Source of the DNA: Halomonas borealis
Lineage (GTDB): Bacteria; Pseudomonadota; Gammaproteobacteria; Pseudomonadales; Halomonadaceae
Reading direction: 5' to 3'
NCBI RefSeq assembly: GCF_004798905.1
Contig: NZ_SDMO01000003.1
Span: 62,001-126,000 of the forward strand
Length of the DNA stretch: 64,000 bases
The position numbers and the translations under genes are program-made. The notes under the pieces were generated by a model that made no database searches, was not told where the DNA came from, and saw only the letters and a program-made list of their open reading frames with translations. Positions 33,093 through 44,985 of this stretch are shown one piece after another (position 1 is the stretch's first letter; each line of letters opens with the position of its first letter).

Positions 33093-34778
33093 TTACATCT
33101 CCTCGGGGGCGCCGACGCCCATCAGATCCAGGCCGTTGCGCAGCACCTGGCGGGCGGCCAGGAACAGTGCCATGCGGGCATTGCGCAGGGCGTCGTCCTC
33201 GACCATCACCTTGACGGCGTTGTAGCAGGTGTGGAACTCGGCGGCGAGGTCGAGCAGGTACTGGGCGATCTGCTGCGGCTCGCGGCTGGCGGCGGCATGG
33301 GCCACCGTCTCCGGATAGCGAGCCAGGCGATTGATCAGCGCCTTCTCCTGATCGGACTCGAGCCGTGACAGGTGTTCCATGGCCAGCGGATGATCGAAGG
33401 CCTGGTCGGCCGCCTCGGCGCGGCGCTGCATGCTGCACACCCGCGCATGGGCGTACTGCACGTAGTAGACCGGGTTGTCGTTGGACTGCGAGCGGGCCAG
33501 GTCGATGTCGAAGGTCAGCTGGGAGTCGGCCCGGCGGGTCGCCAGGAAGAAGCGCGTGGCGTCGCGACCGACCTCGTCGATCAGGTCGCGCACGGTGACG
33601 TAGCTGCCGGCGCGCTTGGAGAGCTTCACCTCGACGCCGGAGCGGGTGACCATCACCATCTGGTGCAGCACGTAGTCCGGGAAGCCCTGGGGAATCTCGA
33701 TCTCCAGCGCCTGCAGCCCGGCACGTACCCGAGTGATCGTGGAGTGGTGATCGGCGCCCTGCTCGTTGATCACGGTGGTGAAGCCGCGCTGCCACTTGTC
33801 CAGGTGGTAGGCCACGTCGGGCAGGAAGTAGGTGTAGTGGCCATCGGTTTTGCGCATCACCCGGTCCTTGTCGTCACCGAAGTCGGTGGTGCGCAGCCAG
33901 GTGGCGCCGTCCTGCTCGTAGGTGTGGCCCTTCTCGGCGAGGCGTTCGGCGGTGGCCGCCACCTTGCCGTCGCGATACAGCGAGGACTCCAGGAAGTAGA
34001 CGTCGAACTCGACGCCGAAGGCGCGCAGGTCCAGGTCCTGCTCGCGGCGCAGGTAGGCCACGGCGAAGTCGCGGATGGCCTCGAGGTCGTCGGAGTCGGC
34101 GGCTGCGGTGACCTGGCGGTCGTCGGCGTGCACGGTGTCACCGGCCAGGTAGCCGTTGGCCACGTCGATGATGTAGCCGCCGCGATAGCCGTCGGCCGGC
34201 CAGCCAGCGTCCTCGGGATCGATGCCCTTGGCGCGGGCCTGCACCGACAGCGCGAGGTTGGAGATCTGCGCGCCGGCGTCGTTGTAGTAGAACTCGCGGG
34301 TGACCTCGAAGCCCACGGCCTCGAGCAGTCGACAGATGCTGTCGCCGATGGCCGCGCCGCGGCCGTGGCCGACGTGCAGCGGGCCGGTGGGGTTGGCGGA
34401 GACGAACTCCACCTGCACCTTCTGGCCCTGGCCGGTCAGGCTGCGGCCGAAGGTGTCGCCGGCGTCGAGGACCTGGCGCACCACCTGGGCGGCCGCGCCG
34501 GTGGCGGTGAAGAAGTTGACGAAGCCGGGGCCGGCGATCTCGACCCGGGACACGGCCTCGCTTTCCGGCAGCGCCGCGACCAGCGCCTCGGCCAACTCGC
34601 GGGGCTTCTTGCCGGCGGGCTTGGCCAGCATCAGCGCCAGGTTGGTGGCGTAGTCGCCGTGGGCCTTGTCCTTGGTGGGGTCGACCTTGATGGTCGGGGC
34701 GACCTCGGAGGGCAGGACGTCCTGGCGCTTGAGTTCGTCCAGGGCGCCCTCCAGCAGGGAGATGATGGTGTCTTTCAT
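33093..34778 (-). CDS. argS: Arginyl-tRNA synthetase
   Basis: ArgS charges tRNA(Arg). The 561-residue protein has the N-terminal additional domain, the class I signature HVGH within [14 protein letters not shown], and the anticodon-binding helical C-terminus ending in MGVGAPEEM. The canonical KMSKS loop is not clear; KLSKRAG occupies that place, as is common in ArgRS. The ATG at 34778 matches homologues; a longer frame to 34841 is rejected. It is transcribed with the downstream SPOR gene. Confidence 0.96.
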   Translation of the reverse strand: MKDTIISLLEGALDELKRQDVLPSEVAPTIKVDPTKDKAHGDYATNLALMLAKPAGKKPRELAEALVAALPESEAVSRVEIAGPGFVNFFTATGAAAQVVRQVLDAGDTFGRSLTGQGQKVQVEFVSANPTGPLHVGHGRGAAIGDSICRLLEAVGFEVTREFYYNDAGAQISNLALSVQARAKGIDPEDAGWPADGYRGGYIIDVANGYLAGDTVHADDRQVTAAADSDDLEAIRDFAVAYLRREQDLDLRAFGVEFDVYFLESSLYRDGKVAATAERLAEKGHTYEQDGATWLRTTDFGDDKDRVMRKTDGHYTYFLPDVAYHLDKWQRGFTTVINEQGADHHSTITRVRAGLQALEIEIPQGFPDYVLHQMVMVTRSGVEVKLSKRAGSYVTVRDLIDEVGRDATRFFLATRRADSQLTFDIDLARSQSNDNPVYYVQYAHARVCSMQRRAEAADQAFDHPLAMEHLSRLESDQEKALINRLARYPETVAHAAASREPQQIAQYLLDLAAEFHTCYNAVKVMVEDDALRNARMALFLAARQVLRNGLDLMGVGAPEEM

Positions 34779-34810
34779 GGGGAGTCTGATGTCCTGTGGC
34801 GCGGGCGGGT

Positions 34811-34903
34811 CGAGCGCCCGTCGGCGGGCATTTGGCCGCACATTATCGACAATTGCGCGCGGGCTTTAAACCCTTGCCGGGTTCGGGGGTCGACGGGCGC
34901 TCG
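34811..34903. repeat. 13-bp inverted repeat flanking the argS promoter
   Basis: CGAGCGCCCGTCG (34811-34823) and its exact complement (34891-34903) lie 67 bp apart. The argS promoter lies between them. The right arm starts 3 bp past the priA stop codon; the left arm falls in the argS leader. Confidence 0.8.
34842..34870 (-). promoter_or_regulatory. Candidate argS promoter
   Basis: Reading leftward, TTTAAA (34870-34865) and GATAAT (34847-34842) are 17 bp apart, about 65 bp before the argS start. Confidence 0.5.
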
Positions 34904-34906
34904 TGG

Positions 34907-37135
<2,229 letters not shown>

Positions 37136-37164
37136 TTGGCCTCCGAGGGCGGCTCTGCTAGAAT
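37136..37164 (+). promoter_or_regulatory. Candidate rpmE promoter
   Basis: TTGGCC (37136-37141) and TAGAAT (37159-37164) are 17 bp apart. The -35 abuts the priA start codon on the other strand. Confidence 0.6.
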
Positions 37165-37171
37165 GCTCGGC

Positions 37172-37279
37172 CGCCGCGTCACCCACGGTGGAGCGGCGCC
37201 CGGTTTGAATATTCAGACAACCCGTATGCGGTGCCTGGCATGAGATCAGGTGGCGGCATACAGCGTAGCGAGGCTCAAG
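37172..37279 (+). promoter_or_regulatory. rpmE untranslated leader
   Basis: About 108 nt precede rpmE. They can fold a hairpin with base GTATGC (37228-37233) to GCATAC (37256-37261) and CCTG/CAGG above it. L31 genes in other bacteria can have autoregulatory leaders; whether this is one is open. Confidence 0.3.
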
Positions 37280-37492
37280 ATGAAACAAGGTATCCACCCG
37301 AATTACAAGACGGTCAGCGCGAGCTGCTCCTGCGGCGCTACCTTCGAGGTCAGCACCACCGCCGGCCAGGATCTGTCCCTGGACGTCTGCTCTCAGTGCC
37401 ACCCCTTCTATACCGGCAAGCAGAAGCAGGCGACCACCGGTGGCCGCGTCGAGCGCTTCAACAAGCGTTTCGGTGCCGCGATCAAGCGCTGA
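37280..37492 (+). CDS. rpmE: 50S ribosomal protein L31
   Basis: L31 bridges the large and small ribosomal subunits. The 70-residue protein is the zinc-binding (C+) form, with CSCGATF and [13 protein letters not shown] supplying the four cysteines. The ATG at 37280 gives the same length as E. coli L31; the in-frame extension upstream to 37250 is not needed. It has its own promoter and a strong terminator. Confidence 0.98.
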   Translation: MKQGIHPNYKTVSASCSCGATFEVSTTAGQDLSLDVCSQCHPFYTGKQKQATTGGRVERFNKRFGAAIKR

Positions 37493-37532
37493 TGCGTCGC
37501 CGGCGAGACCATCGCCGGCCTGGCAAACAGCC

Positions 37533-37563
37533 AAAAAACCCGTCCTCGTGGCGGGTTTTTTTT
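37533..37563 (+). terminator. Rho-independent rpmE terminator
   Basis: AAAAAACCCG (37533-37542) pairs with CGGGTTTTTT (37552-37561) around a 9-nt loop, with a T-run of eight. It could also act in reverse. Confidence 0.85.
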
Positions 37564-37692
37564 GTGGCTCGTCGACACATGTCCGCGTCTCGACGAGGCC
37601 GCCGGAGTCGCTAGAGGGAAGGCGGAGAAAGTGACGATTCGTGGCGTCGAACGTCTTCGAATGAGGTTGCTGTATTGTGTAATTTTACTAAG

Positions 37693-37719
37693 TTGAGAAG
37701 TGGAAGTTTTTTTTATAAT
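37693..37719 (+). promoter_or_regulatory. Candidate malic enzyme promoter
   Basis: TTGAGA (37693-37698) and a perfect TATAAT (37714-37719) are 15 bp apart, with a T-rich spacer, about 40 bp before the ATG. Confidence 0.5.
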
Positions 37720-37759
37720 CTCTGCGCCCTTCACCTTCCCTCGAAACCGGATCCTGAGC

Positions 37760-39031
37760 ATGACAGACGCGAAGAGACAGGCGGCACTGGACTATCACGC
37801 CAAACCCATTCCCGGGAAATTGTCGGTTGAGCTGACCAAGCCGACCGCCACATCCCGTGATCTCGCCTTGGCCTACAGTCCGGGCGTGGCCGAGCCGGTG
37901 CGTGAGATCGCCCAGGATCCGGAAAACGCCTATCTCTATACCGGCAAGGGCAACCTGGTGGCGGTGATCTCCGATGGCAGCGCCATCCTGGGGCTCGGCA
38001 ACCTGGGGGCGCTGGCGAGTAAGCCGGTCATGGAAGGCAAGGGCGTGCTGTTCAAGCGCTTCGCCGGCATCAACTCCACCGATCTGGAAGTCAACGCCGA
38101 GAGCCCTCAGGCCTTCATCGACACCGTGGCGCGCATCGCCGACAGCTGGGGGGGCATCAACCTCGAGGACATCAAGGCACCGGAGTGCTTCGAGATCGAA
38201 CGTGCGCTGGTCGAGCAGTGCCGCATCCCGGTCTTCCATGATGATCAGCATGGCACGGCCATCGTCACCGCGGCGGGCATGCTCAACGCCCTGGACATCG
38301 CCGGCAAGTCGTTGCCAGACGCGCAGATCGTGTGCCTCGGCGCCGGTGCTGCGGCGATCGCCTGCATGAAGCTGCTGGTGTCCTGCGGCGCCCGTGCCGA
38401 GAACCTGGTGATGCTGGATCGCAAGGGTGTGATCCATCGTGGCCGCGAGGATCTCAATCAGTACAAGGCGATGTTCGCGATCGAGACCGAGATGCGCACC
38501 CTGGATGACGCGATCGAGGGCGCCGATGTGTTCGTCGGCCTGTCTGGCCCGGGCCTGATGAGTGCCGATCACCTGCGCAAGATGGCCGACGATCCGGTGG
38601 TGTTCGCCTGCACCAATCCGGACCCGGAGATCTCCCCGGACCTGGCCCGGGAGACACGCTCCGACGTGATCATGGCCACCGGTCGCTCCGATTATCCGAA
38701 TCAGGTCAACAATGTGCTGGGCTTCCCGTTCATCTTCCGCGGCGCCCTGGACGTTCGCGCGACGCGCATCAATGAGGAGATGAAGGTGGCCGCGGTGCAC
38801 GCCCTCAAGGATCTGGCGCGGGAGCCCGTCCCCGAGTCGGTGCTGGAGGCCTACGAGCTCGAGAGCATGCGCTTCGGGCGTGACTACATCCTGCCGACGC
38901 CGGTGGACGTGCGGTTGCTCGAGCGGGTCTCCTCGGCCGTGGCACAGGCGGCGGTGGATTCCGGCGTGGCGCGCAAGCCCTATCCCTCGCACTATCCGCT
39001 GAAGACCGTGGACGACGTCTACGGTCGCTGA
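37760..39031 (+). CDS. NAD(P)-dependent malic enzyme, short MaeB-type
   Basis: Malic enzyme decarboxylates malate to pyruvate with NAD(P)+ reduction. The 423-residue protein has the family N-terminus ([18 protein letters not shown]), the catalytic DDQHGTA motif and the nucleotide site [10 protein letters not shown]. It ends after the malic domain, so it lacks the phosphotransacetylase-like extension of long MaeB proteins, like the Pseudomonas enzyme beside rpmE. The ATG at 37760 is chosen because it matches homologues. Cofactor preference cannot be told. Confidence 0.93.
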   Translation: MTDAKRQAALDYHAKPIPGKLSVELTKPTATSRDLALAYSPGVAEPVREIAQDPENAYLYTGKGNLVAVISDGSAILGLGNLGALASKPVMEGKGVLFKRFAGINSTDLEVNAESPQAFIDTVARIADSWGGINLEDIKAPECFEIERALVEQCRIPVFHDDQHGTAIVTAAGMLNALDIAGKSLPDAQIVCLGAGAAAIACMKLLVSCGARAENLVMLDRKGVIHRGREDLNQYKAMFAIETEMRTLDDAIEGADVFVGLSGPGLMSADHLRKMADDPVVFACTNPDPEISPDLARETRSDVIMATGRSDYPNQVNNVLGFPFIFRGALDVRATRINEEMKVAAVHALKDLAREPVPESVLEAYELESMRFGRDYILPTPVDVRLLERVSSAVAQAAVDSGVARKPYPSHYPLKTVDDVYGR

Positions 39032-39046
39032 GCGAACGCGGCCTCC

Positions 39047-39086
39047 GACACGACGACGCCGGCCCTCGGGCCGGCGTCGTCGTGTC
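39047..39086. terminator. Bidirectional terminator between malic enzyme and DUF481 gene
   Basis: A near-perfect hairpin with 18-bp arms (39047-39064 with 39069-39086) and a 4-nt loop separates the converging genes. No T-run is present. Confidence 0.65.
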
Positions 39087-39103
39087 TGGCAGGCTGTCGC
39101 GGG

Positions 39104-39853
39104 CTACCAGTCGTAGAGCAGCGAGACGTTGGTGATGCGGTCGGTGCGTGCCGTGGCGTCGTCGGGCGGCCGCGAGTTGTGGTCGACCTCGTAGGAGATC
39201 TTGAGGGCCAAATGCTCATTGAGACGCGAGGTCAGGCTGGAGAGTGAGCGGGCGGTCAGGTTGCGCTCGGTGCCTTCCAGCGAGAGCTCCTGGGAGAGGC
39301 TCGCGCTCTCGGAGAATCGCCAGCGATAGTCCAGGGCGGTATAGGCCACGCCGAGCCGGCGGTCCTCGTCTCCGGGCACGCTGTCGATGCGATAACCGGG
39401 GCCGGCCTCCAGCGATAGCGTGTGATGCTCGTTGTCCAGGACCTGGCGGCCGTAGCCGCCGATCAGTGTGGCCTGGTAGTCGTAGCCGCTGAAGCGGTCG
39501 TCTTCCCAGCGGGCGAAGCCGAACAAGTAATGCGGGCCTTCGATGTCGTAGCGTTCGCGGGCCGCCAGCAGGTACTGCTCGGCGCTGGTGGCCTCGTCCT
39601 CGCTGACGTGGCGCGCCTCGCCACGCAGGCTGTGGGTGAAGGCGCCGCTCAACCACACGAGGCGTCCCTTGGCGATTAGGGTCTCGCTGTTGGTATTGCC
39701 CTTGAGCTGGGTGAAACCGAGCTCCGCCTCACCGCTCAAGGGCGGTGAGGCGTCCGCTGGCGCCGGCGGTGCATAGAAGAAGGAGGTGGCCGAGGCGCTG
39801 CCTGCCGTGATCAGCAGGCATAGCCCACAGGTGAACATCACCTTGGAGCGCAT
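39104..39853 (-). CDS. DUF481 outer-membrane protein (YdiY-like)
   Basis: The 249-residue protein has a signal peptide (cleavage after ASA near residue 22) and a DUF481 domain predicted as an outer-membrane barrel. Alternating amphipathic strands such as GEAELGFTQLKGNTNSETLIAKG are visible, and it ends LLYDW with an aromatic last residue. Members of this family are annotated as salt-induced outer membrane proteins. That would suit a halophile, but its function is unproven. It lies 84 bp after PBP1A in the same direction. Confidence 0.85.
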   Translation of the reverse strand: MRSKVMFTCGLCLLITAGSASATSFFYAPPAPADASPPLSGEAELGFTQLKGNTNSETLIAKGRLVWLSGAFTHSLRGEARHVSEDEATSAEQYLLAARERYDIEGPHYLFGFARWEDDRFSGYDYQATLIGGYGRQVLDNEHHTLSLEAGPGYRIDSVPGDEDRRLGVAYTALDYRWRFSESASLSQELSLEGTERNLTARSLSSLTSRLNEHLALKISYEVDHNSRPPDDATARTDRITNVSLLYDW

Positions 39854-39937
39854 GGTGATTTCTCGCGGTTGGTTCGGTGGAGTCGGTATCGGCGCGGTGA
39901 CGATGTCGTCGCCGCGCCGGTGAGGCAGCGGGCGTGG

Positions 39938-42463
39938 CTAGAAGATGGCCTCGTAGGCGCCGGTGCCTTGAGAACCGCTTTCCTGTTCCACGGCCTGATC
40001 GACGCGCCGCGGCTGGTAGCTGGGCAGGTGATCGGCGCGGAACAGTTCCTGCATGCCGCCGGGCTGGTCGTCGTGCAGCAGGCGGCCGGTGTCGGGGTCG
40101 ACACGGCGATTGACCACGCCGTCGGGGCGTTCGGGCCAGTGCTCCGGCGTGCCCGCCAGGGCCTCGCCCATGAAGTCGATCCAGATCGGCAGGGCGGCCT
40201 GGGAGCCGTATTCCGCGGTCGAGCTGTTGTCGTCCTTGCCCACCCATACGGTGGTGGCCAGCTCGGTGTTAAAGCCGGCGAACCAGGCGTCACGCTGATC
40301 GTTGGTGGTGCCTGTCTTGCCGACGATGTCGCTACGCTCGAGGGATCGGGCGCGGCGGGCGGTGCCGCGTTCGACGACATCGCGCAGCATGTCGCGAATC
40401 AGGTAGTCGGCCGCCGGATCGACGATGCGCGGCGCGACCCGATAGGTCTTGCCGTCGCGCTCGACGGTTTGCTGGTCGGGGCTGCATTCGCGGCAGGCCA
40501 CCATGGGGTCGGCTTCCTGGACCACGGTGCGGGCCTCGCCGCTGGTGATCTTCTCGATCAGCCAGGGGTCGATGTCGAAGCCACCGTTGGACAGCACCGC
40601 ATAGCCGCGGGTCATCTCCAGCGGCGTCAGGCTGGTGGTGCCCAGCGCCAGCGACAGGGCGTGAGGTAGCCGCTCGGGGTCGAAGCCGAAGTTCTCGAGG
40701 AAGCCGATGGTTTGCTCGAGGCCCAGGGTCTGCAGCAGGCGGATGGTGACCAGGTTGCGCGAGTGGACGAGTCCTTCGCGCAGGCGGGTCGGGCCGAGGA
40801 AATTGCCCCCGGAGTTGTTGGGCCGCCACAGTTGGTTGCTGCCGTCCTCCATCACCACCGGGGCATCGTTGATGATGGTGGCCGGTGTCACCTCGCCGCT
40901 GTTCAGGCCCGCCAGATAGATGAAGGGTTTGAAGATCGAGCCCGCCTGGCGGCGCGCCTGGAGCGCGCGGTTGAACTTGCTGGCGTCGTAGTCGAAGCCG
41001 CCCTGCAAGGCCAGGATGGCGCCACTCTTGGGGTCCAGCACGACCAGCGAGCCCTGGGCGCCTGGCTGCTGGGAGAGGCGCCAGTCGCCGTTCTCACGCT
41101 GCAGGACGCGTACCAGGTCGCCGGCGCTGGCGATGTCGGCGGCCGAGTTCGGGGCCGCGCCGCGATAGTGGGCGTTGCGATAGGGCTGGGCCCAGTCGAG
41201 GCCATCCCAGGCCAGGGTGCGGACCTCGCCGCCGCGGGTCAGCACGCGCATCTCGCGGCCGTCGGTGTCCACCACGATGGCCGGTTCCAGTGGGCCCAGC
41301 ACCGCGGTGCGATCCAGCACCTGCAGCCAGTTGCTGACGTCGCCATCGATGCCGGGGATCTCGGCCTGGCTGCGCTCGGCGGCCTGGCGAGCGGTGCTCA
41401 TCACCTCGGGAGACTCGGCCAGCTCTTCCTCGAGCCCCTCGGGGTCGGTGTTTTCCTGGGCTTCCGCCAGGCTGCGGGGCACGTCGCTCTGCTCCGGGCC
41501 GCGCCAGCCGTGGCGGGTGTCGTAGGCGATCAGGCCGTTGGCCAACGCCAGGCGGGCCTTGGGCTGCAGCTCGCTGTCCAGGGTGGTGGTGATGCGGTAG
41601 CCACCGGTATAGGCATCGTCGAAACGCTCGACGGCATACTGACGGGCCATCTCGGCCACATAGTCGGCGGCAACCTCGGTCTTCGCCTGGTGGCGACGCG
41701 CGGTGACCGGCGCCTGAACGGCCTCGTCGTAGGCGGTCTGGTCGATATGGCCCAGGTCGCGCATGCGGAACAGGATCCAGTTGCGGCGGATCAGCGCGCG
41801 TTCGGCATTGGCCAGCGGATTGAGGGCCGAGGGGGCCTTGGGTAGACCGGCAAGCATCGCCTGTTGGGCCAGGGTCAGCTCCGCCAGCGGACGGTCGTAG
41901 TAGACCTCGGCCGCGGCGGCGATGCCGTAGGCGCGATGGCCGAGGAAGATCTTGTTGACGTAGAGCTCGAGGATCTCCGGCTTGCTGAGGATCTGCTCCA
42001 TCTGCAGGGCCAGCAGGATCTCGCGGATCTTGCGCGTGAAGGTCTGGTCCCGGGTGAGCAGGTAGTTGCGGGCCACCTGCATGGTGATGGTGGAGCCCCC
42101 GGACTGGATGTCGCCGCCGCTGGCGGCCAGTTGGAAGGCGGCGCGGGCCAGGCCCTTGGGATCGACGCCATGGTGATCGAAGTAGGAGGCGTCCTCGGCG
42201 GCCATCAGTGCCTCGACCATGCCCTGTGGAATCTCGTCGTAGGTCACCGGCTGGCGGCGCTCCTCGCCGTACTCGCCGATCAGCTTGCCGTCACGGGTGA
42301 AGATACGCAGCGGGGTCTGCAGCTCGAAGCCCTGCAGCTGGCGGACGTCCGGCAGGCCGGGGGCGAAGTAGAGGGCGGCCCCGGCCACGGCCAGTACCGA
42401 AGCGGTGGATAGGGAAACCAGCAGCCAGAATGCCGAGAAGGCCAGGGTTCTGATGAACTTCAT
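39938..42463 (-). CDS. mrcA: Penicillin-binding protein 1A
   Basis: PBP1A is a bifunctional peptidoglycan glycosyltransferase and transpeptidase anchored in the inner membrane. The 841-residue protein has an N-terminal membrane helix and the GT51 motifs EDASYFDHHG (Glu90) and GGSTITMQVARN. An OB-like region follows, then the transpeptidase triad SIFK (Ser509), SRN and KTGTTND. Length matches PonA/MrcA proteins. It is divergent from pilM, an arrangement kept widely in gammaproteobacteria. Confidence 0.97.
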   Translation of the reverse strand: MKFIRTLAFSAFWLLVSLSTASVLAVAGAALYFAPGLPDVRQLQGFELQTPLRIFTRDGKLIGEYGEERRQPVTYDEIPQGMVEALMAAEDASYFDHHGVDPKGLARAAFQLAASGGDIQSGGSTITMQVARNYLLTRDQTFTRKIREILLALQMEQILSKPEILELYVNKIFLGHRAYGIAAAAEVYYDRPLAELTLAQQAMLAGLPKAPSALNPLANAERALIRRNWILFRMRDLGHIDQTAYDEAVQAPVTARRHQAKTEVAADYVAEMARQYAVERFDDAYTGGYRITTTLDSELQPKARLALANGLIAYDTRHGWRGPEQSDVPRSLAEAQENTDPEGLEEELAESPEVMSTARQAAERSQAEIPGIDGDVSNWLQVLDRTAVLGPLEPAIVVDTDGREMRVLTRGGEVRTLAWDGLDWAQPYRNAHYRGAAPNSAADIASAGDLVRVLQRENGDWRLSQQPGAQGSLVVLDPKSGAILALQGGFDYDASKFNRALQARRQAGSIFKPFIYLAGLNSGEVTPATIINDAPVVMEDGSNQLWRPNNSGGNFLGPTRLREGLVHSRNLVTIRLLQTLGLEQTIGFLENFGFDPERLPHALSLALGTTSLTPLEMTRGYAVLSNGGFDIDPWLIEKITSGEARTVVQEADPMVACRECSPDQQTVERDGKTYRVAPRIVDPAADYLIRDMLRDVVERGTARRARSLERSDIVGKTGTTNDQRDAWFAGFNTELATTVWVGKDDNSSTAEYGSQAALPIWIDFMGEALAGTPEHWPERPDGVVNRRVDPDTGRLLHDDQPGGMQELFRADHLPSYQPRRVDQAVEQESGSQGTGAYEAIF

Positions 42464-42534
42464 GAAAAAGCGGTATCCATGCGGTGAGCGAGTGCGAGAT
42501 GGCAGGGACGCACTGAAGCGGAAATGTGCCGGCC

Positions 42535-42540
42535 ATTATA
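42535..42540 (-). promoter_or_regulatory. Candidate mrcA -10 element
   Basis: A perfect TATAAT on the minus strand lies about 70 bp before the PBP1A start. The -35 region is unclear. Confidence 0.45.
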
Positions 42541-42654
42541 GGAAGCCGTCAGCGCGACCACCAGCGTTGACGTCTGGCGACACCCGTTGGTGTGTGAATC
42601 GGGTAAGTCATGTAGCCTCGGGTTACACGGTTGGCATGGTGATGCCTGGAGAGT

Positions 42655-42683
42655 TTGGTTGAGAGCAGTCGTCATACTATAGC
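42655..42683 (+). promoter_or_regulatory. Candidate pilM promoter
   Basis: TTGGTT (42655-42660) and TATAGC (42678-42683) are 17 bp apart, about 40 bp before pilM. Confidence 0.5.
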
Positions 42684-42722
42684 GCGACGTGTAACGAAGG
42701 TGGATCAGTCGGGAGTACGACC

Positions 42723-43787
42723 TTGAGGCGAATCGGGGCATCCGGTAAGGGGTTGATCGGCGTCGACATCACGTCGGCGACCGTCAAGCTCATCGAGCTC
42801 AAGTGGACCGGCGGGGCTTACCGCGTCGAGAGCTATGCCGTGCAGCCGCTGCGCGAGGGGGCCGTGGTAGAGCGGCGCATCCGCGACATCGGCGAGGTCG
42901 CGGATGCGCTCCAGCGCGCAGTGGACCATGCCAAGCCGACCAGCCGGCGCGTCTCGGTAGCGGTCCCCGCGAGCACGGCGATCACCAAGACCTTGACCCT
43001 GCCGGCGACGCTTTCCGATGAGGAGGTCGAGACCCGCATCCAGCTGGAATCGGACAAGCACATCCCTTTTCCGTTCAGCGAAGTGGCCTTCGATTTTCAG
43101 CGGCTCGGCCTCAACGAGCGCTATGCCGACCAGCAGGACGTGCTGCTGGTCGCCTGCCGTCAGCATGACATCGGCCAGCTGACAGAAACCGTGCGTCAGG
43201 TAGGTCTGACGCCGACCATGGTCGATGTCGAGACCTTCGCCATGGAGCGCGTCTACACGGAGCTCGCGGCCCAGCTGCCGTCCACCGTGACCGAGGAGGG
43301 CGACGTGGCGCTGGTGGATATCGGGTCGAGCATGAATGCCTTCCACGTCTTGCACGATGGGCGGATCATCTACAGCCGGGATACCGTCTTCGGCGGTCGG
43401 ATGTTGACCGAGGAGATCCGGCACCGCTACGGGCTCAGCCTCGAGGAGGCGGGCCTGGCCAAGAAGCGCGGCGGGTTGCCGGACGATTACTCGCAGAGCG
43501 TCCTCGAGCCCTTCCTCGAGACCCTGGTGCAGCAGGTCGGGCGCTCGTTGCAGCTCTACTACACGTCCGGCCGTAAGCGGGAGGTGCGCCGTATGCTCCT
43601 GGCCGGCGGTACCGGTGTGCTGCCTGGCCTGGCGAAACGCCTCGCCGAGGAGACGGGCATGGAGGTGGTGACCGCCGACCCTCTGCGACGCATGACGATG
43701 GGCTCGCGAGTCGATGAGCAGGGTCTGGTCAGCGATGCCCCGGCGATGCTGACGGCCTGCGGGTTGGCGATGAGGGTGCGCGGATGA
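42723..43787 (+). CDS. pilM: Type IV pilus assembly protein PilM
   Basis: PilM is the cytoplasmic actin-like protein that binds the PilN tail in the alignment complex. The 354-residue product has actin-fold phosphate loops (LIGVDITSATVKLIEL, ALVDIGSSMNAF) and the adenosine motif LLAGGTGVLPGL. The TTG start is supported by GGGAG upstream and the family N-terminus. Its end overlaps pilN by 4 bp. The five pil genes form one unit. Confidence 0.95.
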   Translation: MRRIGASGKGLIGVDITSATVKLIELKWTGGAYRVESYAVQPLREGAVVERRIRDIGEVADALQRAVDHAKPTSRRVSVAVPASTAITKTLTLPATLSDEEVETRIQLESDKHIPFPFSEVAFDFQRLGLNERYADQQDVLLVACRQHDIGQLTETVRQVGLTPTMVDVETFAMERVYTELAAQLPSTVTEEGDVALVDIGSSMNAFHVLHDGRIIYSRDTVFGGRMLTEEIRHRYGLSLEEAGLAKKRGGLPDDYSQSVLEPFLETLVQQVGRSLQLYYTSGRKREVRRMLLAGGTGVLPGLAKRLAEETGMEVVTADPLRRMTMGSRVDEQGLVSDAPAMLTACGLAMRVRG

Positions 43788-44356
43788 ACATCGACATCAA
43801 CCTCTTGCCCTGGCGTGAGGCGCGGCGACAGCAGCGCAGCCAGCGCTTCTATCTGGCCCTGGGGCTTTCCGCCCTGGTCGGCCTGGGAGGCGGCTATGGT
43901 GTGAACTGGTGCTACGAGCGGCAGTTGGTGGCCCAGCAACAGCGCCATGAGTTGATTCGTCAGCGCACCGCCGAGCTGGACCGCGATATTCGTACCGTCA
44001 GCGAGTACGAGGCGCGGCTCGATACCCTCGAGCGGCGTATCGAGGTGCTGCGAGTGCTGCAGGCCGAGCGCCCCCAGACGGTTCATGTCTTCAATGCCCT
44101 GGCGGCGAGCCTCGAGCAGGGCGTTCATTACGCGAGCCTCCAGCGCGAGGGCGACCAGCTGCGCCTGACCGGCCTGGCCGAGGACAACCACCGCGTCTCG
44201 GCCCAGCTGCGGGCCCTGGAGGCCTCGCCGGTGCTCGACGTGCCGGTGCTGGCCGAGGTGGAGGCCGCTGAGGGCGAGCGCCGTTTCGACCTCAGCGTCG
44301 GCCAGCACATGCCGGAGGATGCCGACGAGGCCCGACGCCAGGAGGAAGCGCCATGA
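43784..44356 (+). CDS. pilN: Type IV pilus inner-membrane protein PilN
   Basis: PilN crosses the inner membrane once and links PilM to PilO. The 190-residue protein starts with the PilM-binding motif INLLPWRE, followed by a membrane segment near residues 24-40 and a periplasmic coiled coil. A small ferredoxin-like domain follows. It overlaps both neighbours by 4 bp. Confidence 0.94.
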   Translation: MNIDINLLPWREARRQQRSQRFYLALGLSALVGLGGGYGVNWCYERQLVAQQQRHELIRQRTAELDRDIRTVSEYEARLDTLERRIEVLRVLQAERPQTVHVFNALAASLEQGVHYASLQREGDQLRLTGLAEDNHRVSAQLRALEASPVLDVPVLAEVEAAEGERRFDLSVGQHMPEDADEARRQEEAP

Positions 44357-44985
44357 ATCTCGCCACCGAATGGCGCCGCCTGAAGGAGGTGGAGCCGGGC
44401 GAACTCGACATCAAGGAGGCCGGCGGCTGGCCCTTCCTGTTGCAGCTGCTGTGCTGCCTGCTGGCGGCCGGGCTGACCTTCGCCGGCGTCTACTGGTACA
44501 TGGCGGCCCCCGCGGCTCGCGAGCTGGAAGATGCTCGCCAACAGGAGGTGAGCCTGTTGCGCGACTACCGCAGCAAGGCGGCCCAGGCGGCGCATCTGCC
44601 CGGGGTGCGTGAACAGGTCGAGGCGCTGGATGGACATCTGGAGGTGCTGGTCGACATGTTGCCGAGCGGCCCCGAGATTCCGTCGCTGATCGACGACATC
44701 AACGAGGCGGCGATCGACAATCAGCTGACCATCGATGCCATCCGGCTGCGCGACGCCGTCGAGCGGGAGTTCTACGTGGAACGCCCGTTCGATATCCGGG
44801 TGCGGGGCGATTACCATCGCATCGGATCCTTCGTCGCCGCCGTCGCCGATTTGCCACGCATCGTCACCCAGCATGATTTCACGCTCGAACCCGCGGAGGG
44901 GGGAGGCCTGGCGTTGTCGATGCTGGCGCGGACCTACAGCTATCGGCCGCCGCAAGCGGCGTCGGGCGACGAGGGGGCGCCATGA
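44353..44985 (+). CDS. pilO: Type IV pilus inner-membrane protein PilO
   Basis: PilO forms a heterodimer with PilN in the periplasm. The 210-residue protein has a membrane segment around residues 29-50, a coiled coil and a C-terminal ferredoxin-like fold (FDIRVRGDYHRIGSFVA). The start overlaps pilN and the end overlaps pilP. Confidence 0.94.
   Translation: MNLATEWRRLKEVEPGELDIKEAGGWPFLLQLLCCLLAAGLTFAGVYWYMAAPAARELEDARQQEVSLLRDYRSKAAQAAHLPGVREQVEALDGHLEVLVDMLPSGPEIPSLIDDINEAAIDNQLTIDAIRLRDAVEREFYVERPFDIRVRGDYHRIGSFVAAVADLPRIVTQHDFTLEPAEGGGLALSMLARTYSYRPPQAASGDEGAP

Noticed and set aside
37136..37534. N-terminal extension of priA through rpmE
   Set aside because: It would overlap rpmE and its promoter completely. 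A TTG with GGAGG fits homologues better.
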